Positions 1 through 6,988 of a DNA stretch of 13,107 nucleotides are shown here, in pieces. The notes beneath the pieces are model-generated. The model saw nothing but the letters and a program-made list of their open reading frames with translations. It did not search any database and was not told the origin of the DNA. The position numbers and the translations under genes are program-made. Location: the NCBI GenBank assembly GCA_021845155.1, contig JAKBSB010000019.1, forward strand, positions 1 to 13,107, in the 5' to 3' direction. The first letter of the stretch is position 1. Every line of letters begins with the position of its first letter. Origin of the DNA: Thermoplasmata archaeon. GTDB lineage: Archaea; Thermoplasmatota; Thermoplasmata; Thermoplasmatales; Thermoplasmataceae.

Positions 1-602
1 ATGGATTCAATGATATAACCACGGCTCAGGTTTACTGATTTTTCCAGTATCCGGGCCTCGTCCATGTCCACAGAATCCTTTCTCGCAACTGTAACTGCAT
101 AAAGAGGCTCCAGCTTGAAGAAATGCGACACCTCATAGCCAATGTCAAGTATTATCTTTCCATCCCCGTGAAAATACCTGAGCGCCTCATCACCAATTAC
201 AAGTGCAAATTCGGCTTCCTCAAGCAGATCAGCGGCCTCGGTTGCCTTACTGTATATTTTTTTGGGGCTTATACCCATCCTGGAGAGTACAAGATCCATG
301 TAAAGCTCTGTGGTCCTGGTATGTGCAGTTACAGCAACTTCCATCCTGTTAGCCAGATCCTTTCCCCCTGATACTAACAGAGTTGATAGCGTCTGAGCCT
401 TTGTATGGATATTTGCGCCTTTCAGGAGTTCCAGATCATCTGAATTCTCAAGATACGAAACAAGGGAAACCATAGCCGTGGAATATTTCCCGTCAAGTAC
501 TCCCTTGAGGTTGTCTGCAGGGCTCCCCTTTGACATTTTTGTCTGTGAGGAAAGTGCACCGATGAGAGGAAAACTGTGCGTGAAGTCTATTAGGGATATC
601 AT
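1..602 (-). CDS. mqnA: MqnA, chorismate dehydratase (partial, C-terminus beyond left edge)
   Basis: Translating the minus strand gives 200 residues from an ATG at 602 running off the window at base 1. MqnA dehydrates chorismate to 3-enolpyruvylbenzoate, the entry step of the futalosine menaquinone pathway; it is a cytosolic enzyme with a periplasmic-binding-protein-like fold. Visible family features are the N-terminal strand and loop MISLIDFTHSFPLIGAL (residues 1-17), where the family usually has a 'N/HSFPL' loop, and the motif IGDEAL at residues 136-141 followed by DIGYE. Family members are about 270-290 residues, so roughly the last quarter is missing. The gene lies 14 bases after the mqnE stop codon on the same strand, so the two are probably cotranscribed. 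A GTG nine bases upstream is in frame, but ATG 602 is preferred because GGAAAAG sits at a workable distance before it. Confidence 0.88.
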   Translation of the reverse strand, partial: MISLIDFTHSFPLIGALSSQTKMSKGSPADNLKGVLDGKYSTAMVSLVSYLENSDDLELLKGANIHTKAQTLSTLLVSGGKDLANRMEVAVTAHTRTTELYMDLVLSRMGISPKKIYSKATEAADLLEEAEFALVIGDEALRYFHGDGKIILDIGYEVSHFFKLEPLYAVTVARKDSVDMDEARILEKSVNLSRGYIIES

Positions 603-616
603 GAATTGCACTTTTC

Positions 617-1732
617 CTAGAAGTAGTGTTTTATGTTATAGAAAGTATCCCTCTGGGCCGGAATCTTCCCTGCCTGTTTAACCATCCTGTTCAGTTCTTC
701 CACCGATGATCCTTCATTTCGGTCAGTTGCCCCGAAAACCTTCTCGCTGAAAGCTGTACCTACAAGGTCACTTCCGCCCCCGTTTATGGCAAGCTGGGCA
801 ATTTCTTTCCCAAGTGCAACCCAGTATACACTGATGTTTCTGATGTATTTTCCGGCAATGATCCTGGCAAGCGAAATCACTTTCAGATCTTTTTCACCGG
901 ATGACGCTGTGGTAACTTTCCCCATTTTCTGGAGGGGAGTGTTTTCTATGCTGAATTTCAGGGGGATGAAGGAAAGAAAGCCGGGAACCTCAATCTGGTT
1001 ATCCCTTAACCTTACAATGTGATCGATTATATCTTCCCATTTCTCCACATGTCCATACGTCATTGTTGAATTGCCCCTTACGCCCATGGAATGAATTATC
1101 TTGGCATCCTCGAGCCATTTTTCACCGCTAATCTTCTCCTTTGTAGAAACCTGTACCCTGACATCGTGGTTGAATATTTCAGCTCCTCCCCCGGTATGGG
1201 CATCCATTCCGGCAGCCCTGAGCCTTGAGATAAGTTCCCTGATTGAATTACCGGTTGTCCTGGCAATGAAATCAATTTCAGGTATTGTAAGTGCCTTGAG
1301 CGTTATATCCGGATCGTATTTCTTGACTGTTGAGAATATCTCCTCGTAATACTCCACCGGCAGATCCGAGTTGAATCCTCCAACAATGTGTATTTCTGTG
1401 GATCCGAGGGATTTCGCTTTCTCAACCTCTTTCCGGACATCGTCCACAGTGAGTTCATAGCCCTTATTGCTTTTGCCTTTCAGGACCATGGGCACATAAA
1501 ATGCACAGATTGGACAGCTTGCAGCACAGTAATTTGAATAGTTTATATTGTATGATACGGCATATGAAACAACGTTTCCAACCTGTCTTGATGTGAGCTG
1601 ATTCCCGAGATCCATAAGCGAGAACAGGTCAAGTTCCTCCATCAGCTTCAGTGATTCGCTGTAAGTTAGAGGTTTATCTGCATTCAGTTGATCAAACCAG
1701 TATTCTTCCGGGTAACCACCCATCAATTCCAT
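617..1732 (-). CDS. mqnE: MqnE, aminofutalosine synthase (radical SAM)
   Basis: MqnE joins 3-enolpyruvylbenzoate to S-adenosylmethionine to make 6-amino-6-deoxyfutalosine, the second step of the futalosine pathway. The radical SAM cluster motif is C69-x3-C73-x2-C76 in NYCAASCPICAFY, counted from ATG 1732. MqnE-type signatures, as opposed to MqnC, are IHIVGGFNSDLPVEYYEE, the PEI segment, TGGGAEIF, TMTYGHVE, FIPLKF and YWVALGKEIAQ. The length of 371 residues is normal. The frame opens with a TTG at 1753 directly after a TAG stop; ATG 1732 is chosen because an AT-rich box lies 23-36 bases before it. ATG 1723 is also possible. The proline inside the CxxxCxxC motif is unusual next to the phenylalanine common in relatives. 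CofH was considered, but the GGGAEIF motif points to MqnE. Confidence 0.9.
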   Translation of the reverse strand: MELMGGYPEEYWFDQLNADKPLTYSESLKLMEELDLFSLMDLGNQLTSRQVGNVVSYAVSYNINYSNYCAASCPICAFYVPMVLKGKSNKGYELTVDDVRKEVEKAKSLGSTEIHIVGGFNSDLPVEYYEEIFSTVKKYDPDITLKALTIPEIDFIARTTGNSIRELISRLRAAGMDAHTGGGAEIFNHDVRVQVSTKEKISGEKWLEDAKIIHSMGVRGNSTMTYGHVEKWEDIIDHIVRLRDNQIEVPGFLSFIPLKFSIENTPLQKMGKVTTASSGEKDLKVISLARIIAGKYIRNISVYWVALGKEIAQLAINGGGSDLVGTAFSEKVFGATDRNEGSSVEELNRMVKQAGKIPAQRDTFYNIKHYF

Positions 1733-1754
1733 GTGCTCAATATGCAATATCAAC

Positions 1755-1768
1755 TAATAATGTTTTAT
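1755..1768 (-). promoter_or_regulatory. Candidate TATA box for mqnE-mqnA
   Basis: On the minus strand ATAAAACATTATTA lies 23-36 bases before ATG 1732. That is the distance expected if the transcript starts at or next to the start codon. The box is not a strong consensus. Confidence 0.35.
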
Positions 1769-1972
1769 GAAGTGTATATGGATAATGAATCTTCAGATAC
1801 CACTGTTTAACGCTTTTTCCATATTAATTTCCAGTTTTTGCCGTAAAAATTGCATACATTGATGACATAGCTATCAGTAAAATATTGGGAATTATAAAAA
1901 AATGCGGGCTTTACCCGAGATGAACCATAAGGATGTTTTTTGGATGCTGCCATGCTTCCGCAACCCCATGAC

Positions 1973-1980
1973 TTTATAAT
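1973..1980 (+). promoter_or_regulatory. Candidate TATA box for mqnC-truD
   Basis: TTTATAAT lies 37-44 bases before ATG 2017, predicting a start site near 2004 and a leader of about a dozen bases without a Shine-Dalgarno. A second AT-rich element, TTATTA at about 1990-1995, would instead fit a leaderless transcript. Confidence 0.45.
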
Positions 1981-2016
1981 GAACAAACCTTATTAGACAT
2001 ATTAAAATCTGCTGTC

Positions 2017-3120
2017 ATGTTTCAATATTCTGATCCTCTTTATGAAATCGAGAGAAAATCACTTTCAGGTGAGGATATCAGCCAGGAAGAAATTATCTAC
2101 ATGTATGATGAGGCGGACCTGTACCAGCTGGGGAGAATTGCCAGAAATGTGGCAGACAGGATCACGGGCAGATACGTATCCTTCGTTTCTAACCTCATAC
2201 TCAATTACACGAACGTGTGCAATGTAAGATGCAATTTCTGCGCATTTTACAGAACCGGCAGCGAAGATGACGCATATACCTTGACAAAGGAACAGGTGAT
2301 TGATGAGATTGGACGTTATTATTCGAAGTACGGGATAAGGCAGCTCCTCATACAGGGAGGAGTCAACCCTGCACTTCCATTCTCATATTACACCGATATG
2401 TTCAGTGCAATAAGGGAGAGATTTCCGGGGCTGGGAATACACGGCCTTTCAACTTCAGAGATTTCATTTATATCAAGGAAAGAGAAAATGACCTATGCAC
2501 AGGTTATAACGAAACTCAGGGAGAGTGGACTGCAGACCATTCCTGGTGCAGGAGCAGAGATATTTTCAGCAGACGTGAGGAAGGAACTGGGAAGGCCACT
2601 CAACAGCGGAGAGGAATGGCTGAAAATAATGGAGGAGGCCCATAAACTCGGTGTCAGGACATCTGCCACAATGATGTTCGGGCATGTTGAGGAGAGCAGG
2701 CATAAAGCTGATCACCTCATTTCCCTGGTTAACCTGCAGAAAAAATACAATGGCTTCCTTTCATTCACACCATGGAATTTTGAACCGGGCAACACAAAGC
2801 TCCAGAGAGAGGGAAAAGTGAAATTCAGGGCCGGAGGACTTGACGTGTTGAGGAATATAGCAATCTCAAGGATAGTACTGAACAGGCATATACCGGTTGT
2901 ACAGAGTTCCTGGCTGACAAACGGACTGCAGATGGGCCAGATGGCCATACTGTTCGGAGCAAATGACTGGGGTGGAACCATCTACGATGAAAAAGTCATT
3001 CCGGCAACAGGCAAGAGTGTCGGCAACCTCAGGAAAGAGGCAATCATAAACAACCTGAGATCAATAGGCATGATCCCTGTTGAAAGAGACAACATGTACC
3101 AGGTTGTAAAATACTACTGA
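2017..3120 (+). CDS. mqnC: MqnC, cyclic dehypoxanthine futalosine synthase (radical SAM)
   Basis: MqnC cyclises dehypoxanthine futalosine to its spiro compound, a later step of the same pathway as MqnA and MqnE. The cluster motif is C68-x3-C72-x2-C75 in NVCNVRCNFCAFYR. MqnC-type signatures are LLIQGGVNP, IPGAGAEIF, TSATMMFGHVE, SFTPWNF, VQSSWLTNG and GANDWGGTIYDEKV. The 367 residues match the family. The start is the first ATG of the frame, with TATA-like elements upstream and no obvious ribosome binding site. It is divergent from mqnE and followed by truD after a single base, so the two probably share a transcript. The mqnB/mqnD functions are not in this window. Confidence 0.93.
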   Translation: MFQYSDPLYEIERKSLSGEDISQEEIIYMYDEADLYQLGRIARNVADRITGRYVSFVSNLILNYTNVCNVRCNFCAFYRTGSEDDAYTLTKEQVIDEIGRYYSKYGIRQLLIQGGVNPALPFSYYTDMFSAIRERFPGLGIHGLSTSEISFISRKEKMTYAQVITKLRESGLQTIPGAGAEIFSADVRKELGRPLNSGEEWLKIMEEAHKLGVRTSATMMFGHVEESRHKADHLISLVNLQKKYNGFLSFTPWNFEPGNTKLQREGKVKFRAGGLDVLRNIAISRIVLNRHIPVVQSSWLTNGLQMGQMAILFGANDWGGTIYDEKVIPATGKSVGNLRKEAIINNLRSIGMIPVERDNMYQVVKYY

Positions 3121-3121
3121 A

Positions 3122-4372
3122 ATGCCATTTAAAGAAAAAGAGATGGAAACCGGCATATATGCCAGAATTTCATCATATCCTGGAATCCCGGGGAAAATAA
3201 AGAGTGATCCTGAGGATTTCATGGTTGAGGAAATTCCCATAGAAATTCCAAGAAAACCAGACGGGAAATACCTCTATCTCAGGATCAGGTTGAGGAACTG
3301 GGATAATAACCGCTTTCTTATGAGGCTCGCGAGGGAGCTTGGCGTGAGCAGGAAGAGGATCACATATGCCGGAACCAAGGACAAGACTGCCGTTACAACA
3401 CAATATTTCTGCGTAAACACCCCTTCCGGATTTGAAGCATCAAGGCTCGGTGATGTGGAAGTTTTGGAGACTTTCCGGAGTGACCGCATGCTTAAACTTG
3501 GTGATCTTCTTGGAAATTACTTCAGGATAAGCATTGAAGATCAGGAAGACCATGATGCAGAGATAATGTCCATTTACGATGACATATCATCAAAAGGCGG
3601 TTTTCCCAACTATTTTGGAATACAGAGATTTGGATCTGTCAGAACGAATACCCATAAAATAGGGAAATATATAGTGAATGGAAACCCTGATGAAGCCGTA
3701 AAAAGATACATCGGAGACCCAGATATAGACACTGAGGACTTCAGGCTGGAGTTCTACAGGACACTTGATGCAGGGGAGGCCCTGAAAAATTTTCCAATGC
3801 ACCTTAATTTTGAAAGGTCGCTGTTGAGCCATATCGTTGAAACGGGTGATTTCAGATCTGCGTTTGCCAACTTTCCTGTAAACCTGAGAATGATCTTTGT
3901 CCACGCATACCAGTCCTATCTTTTCAATATGATGGTATCTGAAAGGTTCAAGAGAATGGGGAATCTCTCTGAAGTATCTGAGGGTGATATTGCAGTGCCT
4001 GTTGACAGGTATTTCAACCCTGTTGTGAACGAGGGTTACATAAAGGTCTCGAGATTCAATATTGAAAAGATATCAAGACTTTCAGCATCGGATCGGGTGC
4101 GTGTCACTGCCCCGCTCATAGGATATGATACAACCCTTTCAGGGGGATTGCAGGGAGAAATAGAAGCTGGCATAATGGAAAAGGAGAAAGTTTCCCCGGA
4201 AATGTTCCGGATTGCTTCAGACCCTTCAATGTCATCTTCAGGAGAGAGAAGAATTATTTCCGCAAAACCGGTCGACTTGAAAATACTTGAAAAAAATACC
4301 CTGGGTTTTTCCCTTGGAAAAGGCATTTATGCCACTTCTTTCCTCAGGGAGATACTCATTGATTCAGATTAA
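3122..4372 (+). CDS. truD: TruD, tRNA pseudouridine(13) synthase
   Basis: TruD isomerises a uridine in tRNA (position 13 in the family's best-studied members). Family motifs visible are AGTKDKTAVTTQ with the expected catalytic aspartate D87, NYFGIQRFG in the middle of the chain and HAYQSYLFN further on. The N-terminal PGIPGKIKSDPEDFMVEE segment is also typical. The 416 residues fit archaeal TruD. ATG 3122 lies one base after the mqnC stop codon, suggesting translational coupling. A second in-frame ATG at 3143 (residue 8), preceded by purine-rich AAAGAAAAAGAG, would give a protein starting just before the conserved region and is a real alternative. The last nine bases overlap the 3' end of the opposing TATA-binding protein gene. 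Confidence 0.94.
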   Translation: MPFKEKEMETGIYARISSYPGIPGKIKSDPEDFMVEEIPIEIPRKPDGKYLYLRIRLRNWDNNRFLMRLARELGVSRKRITYAGTKDKTAVTTQYFCVNTPSGFEASRLGDVEVLETFRSDRMLKLGDLLGNYFRISIEDQEDHDAEIMSIYDDISSKGGFPNYFGIQRFGSVRTNTHKIGKYIVNGNPDEAVKRYIGDPDIDTEDFRLEFYRTLDAGEALKNFPMHLNFERSLLSHIVETGDFRSAFANFPVNLRMIFVHAYQSYLFNMMVSERFKRMGNLSEVSEGDIAVPVDRYFNPVVNEGYIKVSRFNIEKISRLSASDRVRVTAPLIGYDTTLSGGLQGEIEAGIMEKEKVSPEMFRIASDPSMSSSGERRIISAKPVDLKILEKNTLGFSLGKGIYATSFLREILIDSD

Positions 4373-4918
4373 ACCCACTTTCTGAAGTTCCTTCTTGACT
4401 TTTATCACAGCCTGCTCTATTTCACTCTCTTCTTTTGCGCCTGTGCACACAACCTTTCCGGAACCGAACAGAAGGAGAACCACCTTTGGTTCCTCAACCC
4501 TGTATACCAGCCCAGGGAACTGTTCCGGCTCATATTCAACATTTTCCAGGCCAAGTGACATTGCAATATCAGTAAGGTTCAGATCCGCTTCGAGATCATA
4601 AACTGCAACAATGTTCTGCACAACTATGTCCGGGTTGTCATAGACTTCAATGCCCGCCTTCTTTAATTTCTGTATAATCTTCTCAATGGTAAGCCTTACA
4701 TTTGCAAGATTTTTTGCCCCCGTGCAGTTTACTTTCCCACTCCTGAAGATAAGAACTGCGGTCTTGGGATCCTGCAATCGGTATATAAGCCCCGGAAACT
4801 GTTCCGGTTCGTATTCTGATCCTTCCAGTGCCAATGCTATCCTGCTAAGATCGAGATGCTCTGCCAGTGAAGTTGATGCAACAATATTTTCTATGGTAAT
4901 CTTTTCTTTTTCACTCAT
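4364..4918 (-). CDS. tbp: TATA-box-binding protein (TBP)
   Basis: This is the general archaeal transcription factor that binds TATA boxes and, with TFB, recruits RNA polymerase. Its 184 residues form two direct repeats. Each carries EYEPEQFPGL(I/V)YR followed by SGKVxCTGAK: the first spans about residues 36-69 and the second 128-162. Phenylalanines F41/F58 and F134/F151 are at the positions that wedge into the minor groove in the family. No acidic C-terminal tail is seen, unlike in some archaeal TBPs. The ATG at 4918 lies 17 bases from a perfect palindromic TATA box, so the mRNA is probably leaderless. The gene converges on truD with a nine-base overlap of the coding ends. Confidence 0.97.
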   Translation of the reverse strand: MSEKEKITIENIVASTSLAEHLDLSRIALALEGSEYEPEQFPGLIYRLQDPKTAVLIFRSGKVNCTGAKNLANVRLTIEKIIQKLKKAGIEVYDNPDIVVQNIVAVYDLEADLNLTDIAMSLGLENVEYEPEQFPGLVYRVEEPKVVLLLFGSGKVVCTGAKEESEIEQAVIKVKKELQKVGLI

Positions 4919-4934
4919 AAAAAACCCTTTCGTC

Positions 4935-4948
4935 GTTTATATATAAAC
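4935..4948 (-). promoter_or_regulatory. Palindromic TATA box of the tbp gene
   Basis: GTTTATATATAAAC is a perfect 14-base palindrome covering positions -17 to -30 relative to ATG 4918. Its strength and spacing make it a convincing promoter for a leaderless tbp mRNA. Because it reads the same on both strands, direction must come from flanking B-recognition sequence. Confidence 0.75.
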
Positions 4949-5367
4949 AGTATTTAAACATGATTCATTGAGTTGAAAATATATTAATAACTTTTCCTCA
5001 TCTTGAAAGCAATTATCCTTTTGCCGGAACCTTTAACATTTTTCAGAAACTTACTTTAGGGATTCGTCGATATAGCTGATGCATTAAGCCCACAATTTTT
5101 TTCACCCTGGCTTGTGTTACTTAGCGCATTAAAACTCACGATGTGCTGACGTTTGTGACACAATTGATATGGGGGCTGAATCTCCCATTCCGACACACAC
5201 ATTACTTCAGGATAACTCCATCCCCGGATTCAGGCATTTGTCTTTAGATACCTTAATATTTCTCCCTGTGTAATTTTTATCATGCAACTTTAGCTGACAA
5301 TCAAAGGGAAACAGTGAACAAATTACATTATATGATTCTGCAGGACGAGGACAATAACGAAAGGTAA

Positions 5368-5375
5368 TTTTTTTT
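5368..5375 (+). terminator. T8 tract, possible archaeal terminator
   Basis: Eight consecutive T residues follow a short open frame ending in TAA at 5365-5367. Archaeal RNA polymerase can terminate at such U-tracts without a hairpin. Whether any transcript reaches it is unknown. Confidence 0.3.
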
Positions 5376-5437
5376 ATTCATGATTCAATCCAGAAAGAGG
5401 CTTATATTTCCATTTAACTCTTCATATTGCCGGGTCT

Positions 5438-5578
5438 ATGGACTCCAACATGGACAGATGCTGTGACCATGTGGACACCATTTGAATCAGGTTCAAAATG
5501 CACTTAAACCGATCATCTGAGAAGATCAAGGGGAGATGCTGCACCTGGCACCATTATCATGATTACCGCGAACACTAA
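5438..5578 (+). other. Cys/His-rich open frame interrupted by one in-frame TGA
   Basis: From ATG 5438 the frame reads 15 codons containing RCCDH, then TGA (5483-5485), and continues in the same frame through ATG 5498 to TAA 5576-5578, ending in GRCCTWHHYHDY. The second part alone is a 26-residue ORF. Paired cysteines and clustered histidines suggest metal binding but are no proof. A TATA-like CTTATATTTC lies at 5401-5410. It could be two tiny peptides, one broken gene or chance. I do not recognise a family. Confidence 0.2.
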
Positions 5579-5650
5579 AAAGGAAGCACAGTCTGCCGAG
5601 TGCAAAATTTTCCAGATAGTAACTGTTTTACTATGTAATACCAAGATCAT
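5513..5650 (-). CDS. Possible 45-residue single-helix membrane peptide
   Basis: An ATG at 5650 opens 45 codons on the minus strand. Residues about 22-36 (ASFLVFAVIMIMVPG) form one hydrophobic helix. A TATA-like TTTATAAATA lies at 5691-5700, which would give a leader of roughly 20 bases without a Shine-Dalgarno. It is antisense to a 34-codon plus-strand ORF (5559-5663) and to part of the Cys/His-rich frame, so at most one strand is likely coding. No family recognised. Confidence 0.2.
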   Translation of the reverse strand: MILVLHSKTVTIWKILHSADCASFLVFAVIMIMVPGAASPLDLLR

Positions 5651-5736
5651 TGATCTAAATTAAGGCGCAGAATATCTGACATGTTTAGAATATTTATAAA
5701 ATATCCGTAATGAAGGCTTCTTAAGCAGACCTGAAT

Positions 5737-5750
5737 ACTTTAATAATTAA
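5737..5750 (+). promoter_or_regulatory. Candidate TATA box for the first MFS permease
   Basis: ACTTTAATAATTAA lies 18-31 bases before ATG 5768, the spacing expected for a leaderless transcript. CTTATATC, closer to the start, is less well placed. Confidence 0.4.
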
Positions 5751-5767
5751 AGCTTATATCCCGTAAA

Positions 5768-6961
5768 ATGAGACAGATACCAATTCTCGGCACTATCAGA
5801 GGGCTGAGAAGCTTTTACTTTGGTTACATTTCATTCCTTGTTCCCCTTTTTCTGAAGCACATAGGCTATTCCGATGTTGAAGTTGGAATATACGCGCTTG
5901 TTGCTACCGTTGCCAGTGCTGCGCTTGTACTTGTGTCTGGTTTCATGGGTGATCTTTACAGCAAGAAAAAGACACTGATCATAATGTCCGGGCTCCCGGC
6001 CTTTATTTTTATTGTTTTTCTTCTGACTCACAATTTCGCCATAACATTCATAACTGCCATATTCGGAATATCTTTCAGTGCCATTGGGGGCGGTGCCGGA
6101 GGTGGTCCGGTGGCGCCAATAATGACTGCATTTGTTGCAGATAAGGTGTCCTCTTCAAGAAGGACCAGGGTATATTCACTGCTGATGGTAGTCTCAATCG
6201 TATCGGCAATTGCAGGCAGTTCCACCTCATCTGTCTTTGAGAAATATATCTCTGATTACTACACTTACCTATTCATTCTTGCACTTGTGCTTAACCTTTC
6301 CTCCATCATTCTTACTTTCCTTCTTGAAGACACAAAAATCCGCAAAAGGGAGAAAGATGAAAAAAGGCAGGTAATTCCTAAAAAATCAGGAAAGAACATT
6401 TTGAAAATTGGTCTTTCAGGTGCCCTGGGAAGCGCGGGACTGGGAGTTATAACTCCAATTATTTCCCTGTGGTTTTTAGAGATAGGCCTTCCGCCTTATA
6501 TTATTTCAATCGTTTTCACCGCATCCTATGTGGCAGCCGGAATTGGTGTCATTTTCTCATCAAGTTTGGAGCGTATATTCGGATCGATTTACGCGATAGG
6601 CATTTTCAGGACTCTTGGTTCAGTTCTGTTCATCGTTATGCCATTTGTTCCTCCTCTTGTTGCTGGGGGAATTTATGCACTGAGGACAGGATTTTACCAG
6701 ATTGCCCTTCCTATAAGGCAGAGCTTTCAGATGGGACTGCTCAACCCGGAAGAGAGAGCTAGGGGGAACAGTCTCACCGGAATAGCGAGAAGGCTGCCTT
6801 ACGGTGCTTCTACAACCTTTGGAAGTTTCCTTCTCTCAACAGGATCAATAATCTTCATGTTTACATTCGCCGGGGTTGTTTCTCTTTTTGACCCCATACT
6901 CTATGTTCTATTCTTCAAAAAGTACAACAACAAAAAAATTGACACTTCAGGAAGAGATTGA
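5768..6961 (+). CDS. MFS permease, substrate unknown
   Basis: A 397-residue membrane protein with about twelve hydrophobic segments in two halves, split by a charged loop around residues 192-210 (KIRKREKDEKRQ). This is the usual shape of a major facilitator superfamily transporter in the cytoplasmic membrane. Motif A between helices 2 and 3 appears as GFMGDLYSKKK (residues 58-68), with the conserved aspartate D62. A glycine-rich patch, GGGAGGGPVAP (107-117), lies near helix 4. In the second half LPIRQSFQMG and NPEERARGNS match the conserved loop that resembles motif A in many MFS members. The ATG follows AT-rich boxes with no Shine-Dalgarno. It is monocistronic by position: a long gap lies upstream and cobB converges 27 bases downstream. 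Drug efflux and solute uptake cannot be separated from sequence alone. Confidence 0.85.
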   Translation: MRQIPILGTIRGLRSFYFGYISFLVPLFLKHIGYSDVEVGIYALVATVASAALVLVSGFMGDLYSKKKTLIIMSGLPAFIFIVFLLTHNFAITFITAIFGISFSAIGGGAGGGPVAPIMTAFVADKVSSSRRTRVYSLLMVVSIVSAIAGSSTSSVFEKYISDYYTYLFILALVLNLSSIILTFLLEDTKIRKREKDEKRQVIPKKSGKNILKIGLSGALGSAGLGVITPIISLWFLEIGLPPYIISIVFTASYVAAGIGVIFSSSLERIFGSIYAIGIFRTLGSVLFIVMPFVPPLVAGGIYALRTGFYQIALPIRQSFQMGLLNPEERARGNSLTGIARRLPYGASTTFGSFLLSTGSIIFMFTFAGVVSLFDPILYVLFFKKYNNKKIDTSGRD

Positions 6962-6988
6962 TAAATGTGTTTTCAGATGATATTCTGC

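Larger units (their letters stand above)
1754..2016. other. Divergent promoter region between mqnE and mqnC
   Basis: This 263-base AT-rich stretch separates the leftward mqnE-mqnA unit from the rightward mqnC-truD unit. It holds promoter-like boxes at both ends and a small inverted repeat, CGGG-CTTTA-CCCG, near 1905-1917. A 31-codon plus-strand frame (1767-1862) is probably chance. No RNA gene is apparent. Confidence 0.6.
4949..5736. other. Long stretch without a convincing gene
   Basis: Nearly 800 bases between the tbp promoter and the next permease hold no frame longer than about 50 codons. Visible contents are T-tracts at 5096-5102 and 5368-5375 on the plus strand, a 48-codon minus-strand ORF (5056-5202) with no recognisable relative, a plus-strand frame with paired cysteines and histidines (5438-5578), and two mutually antisense micro-ORFs around 5513-5663. 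No tRNA, CRISPR or insertion-sequence end was found. The patchwork could be a decayed gene or non-coding RNA territory. Confidence 0.5.

Noticed and set aside
1732..1753. TTG 1753 as the start of mqnE
   Set aside because: It directly follows an in-frame stop only because the frame opens there; ATG 1732 has better promoter spacing and removes seven non-conserved residues.
1767..1862. 31-codon plus-strand ORF in the mqnE/mqnC promoter region
   Set aside because: It overlaps the mqnE promoter on the opposite strand, has no ribosome binding site and no recognisable product.
5096..5102. T7 tract as a terminator in the gap after tbp
   Set aside because: No gene or likely transcript ends near it, so it cannot be assigned a role.
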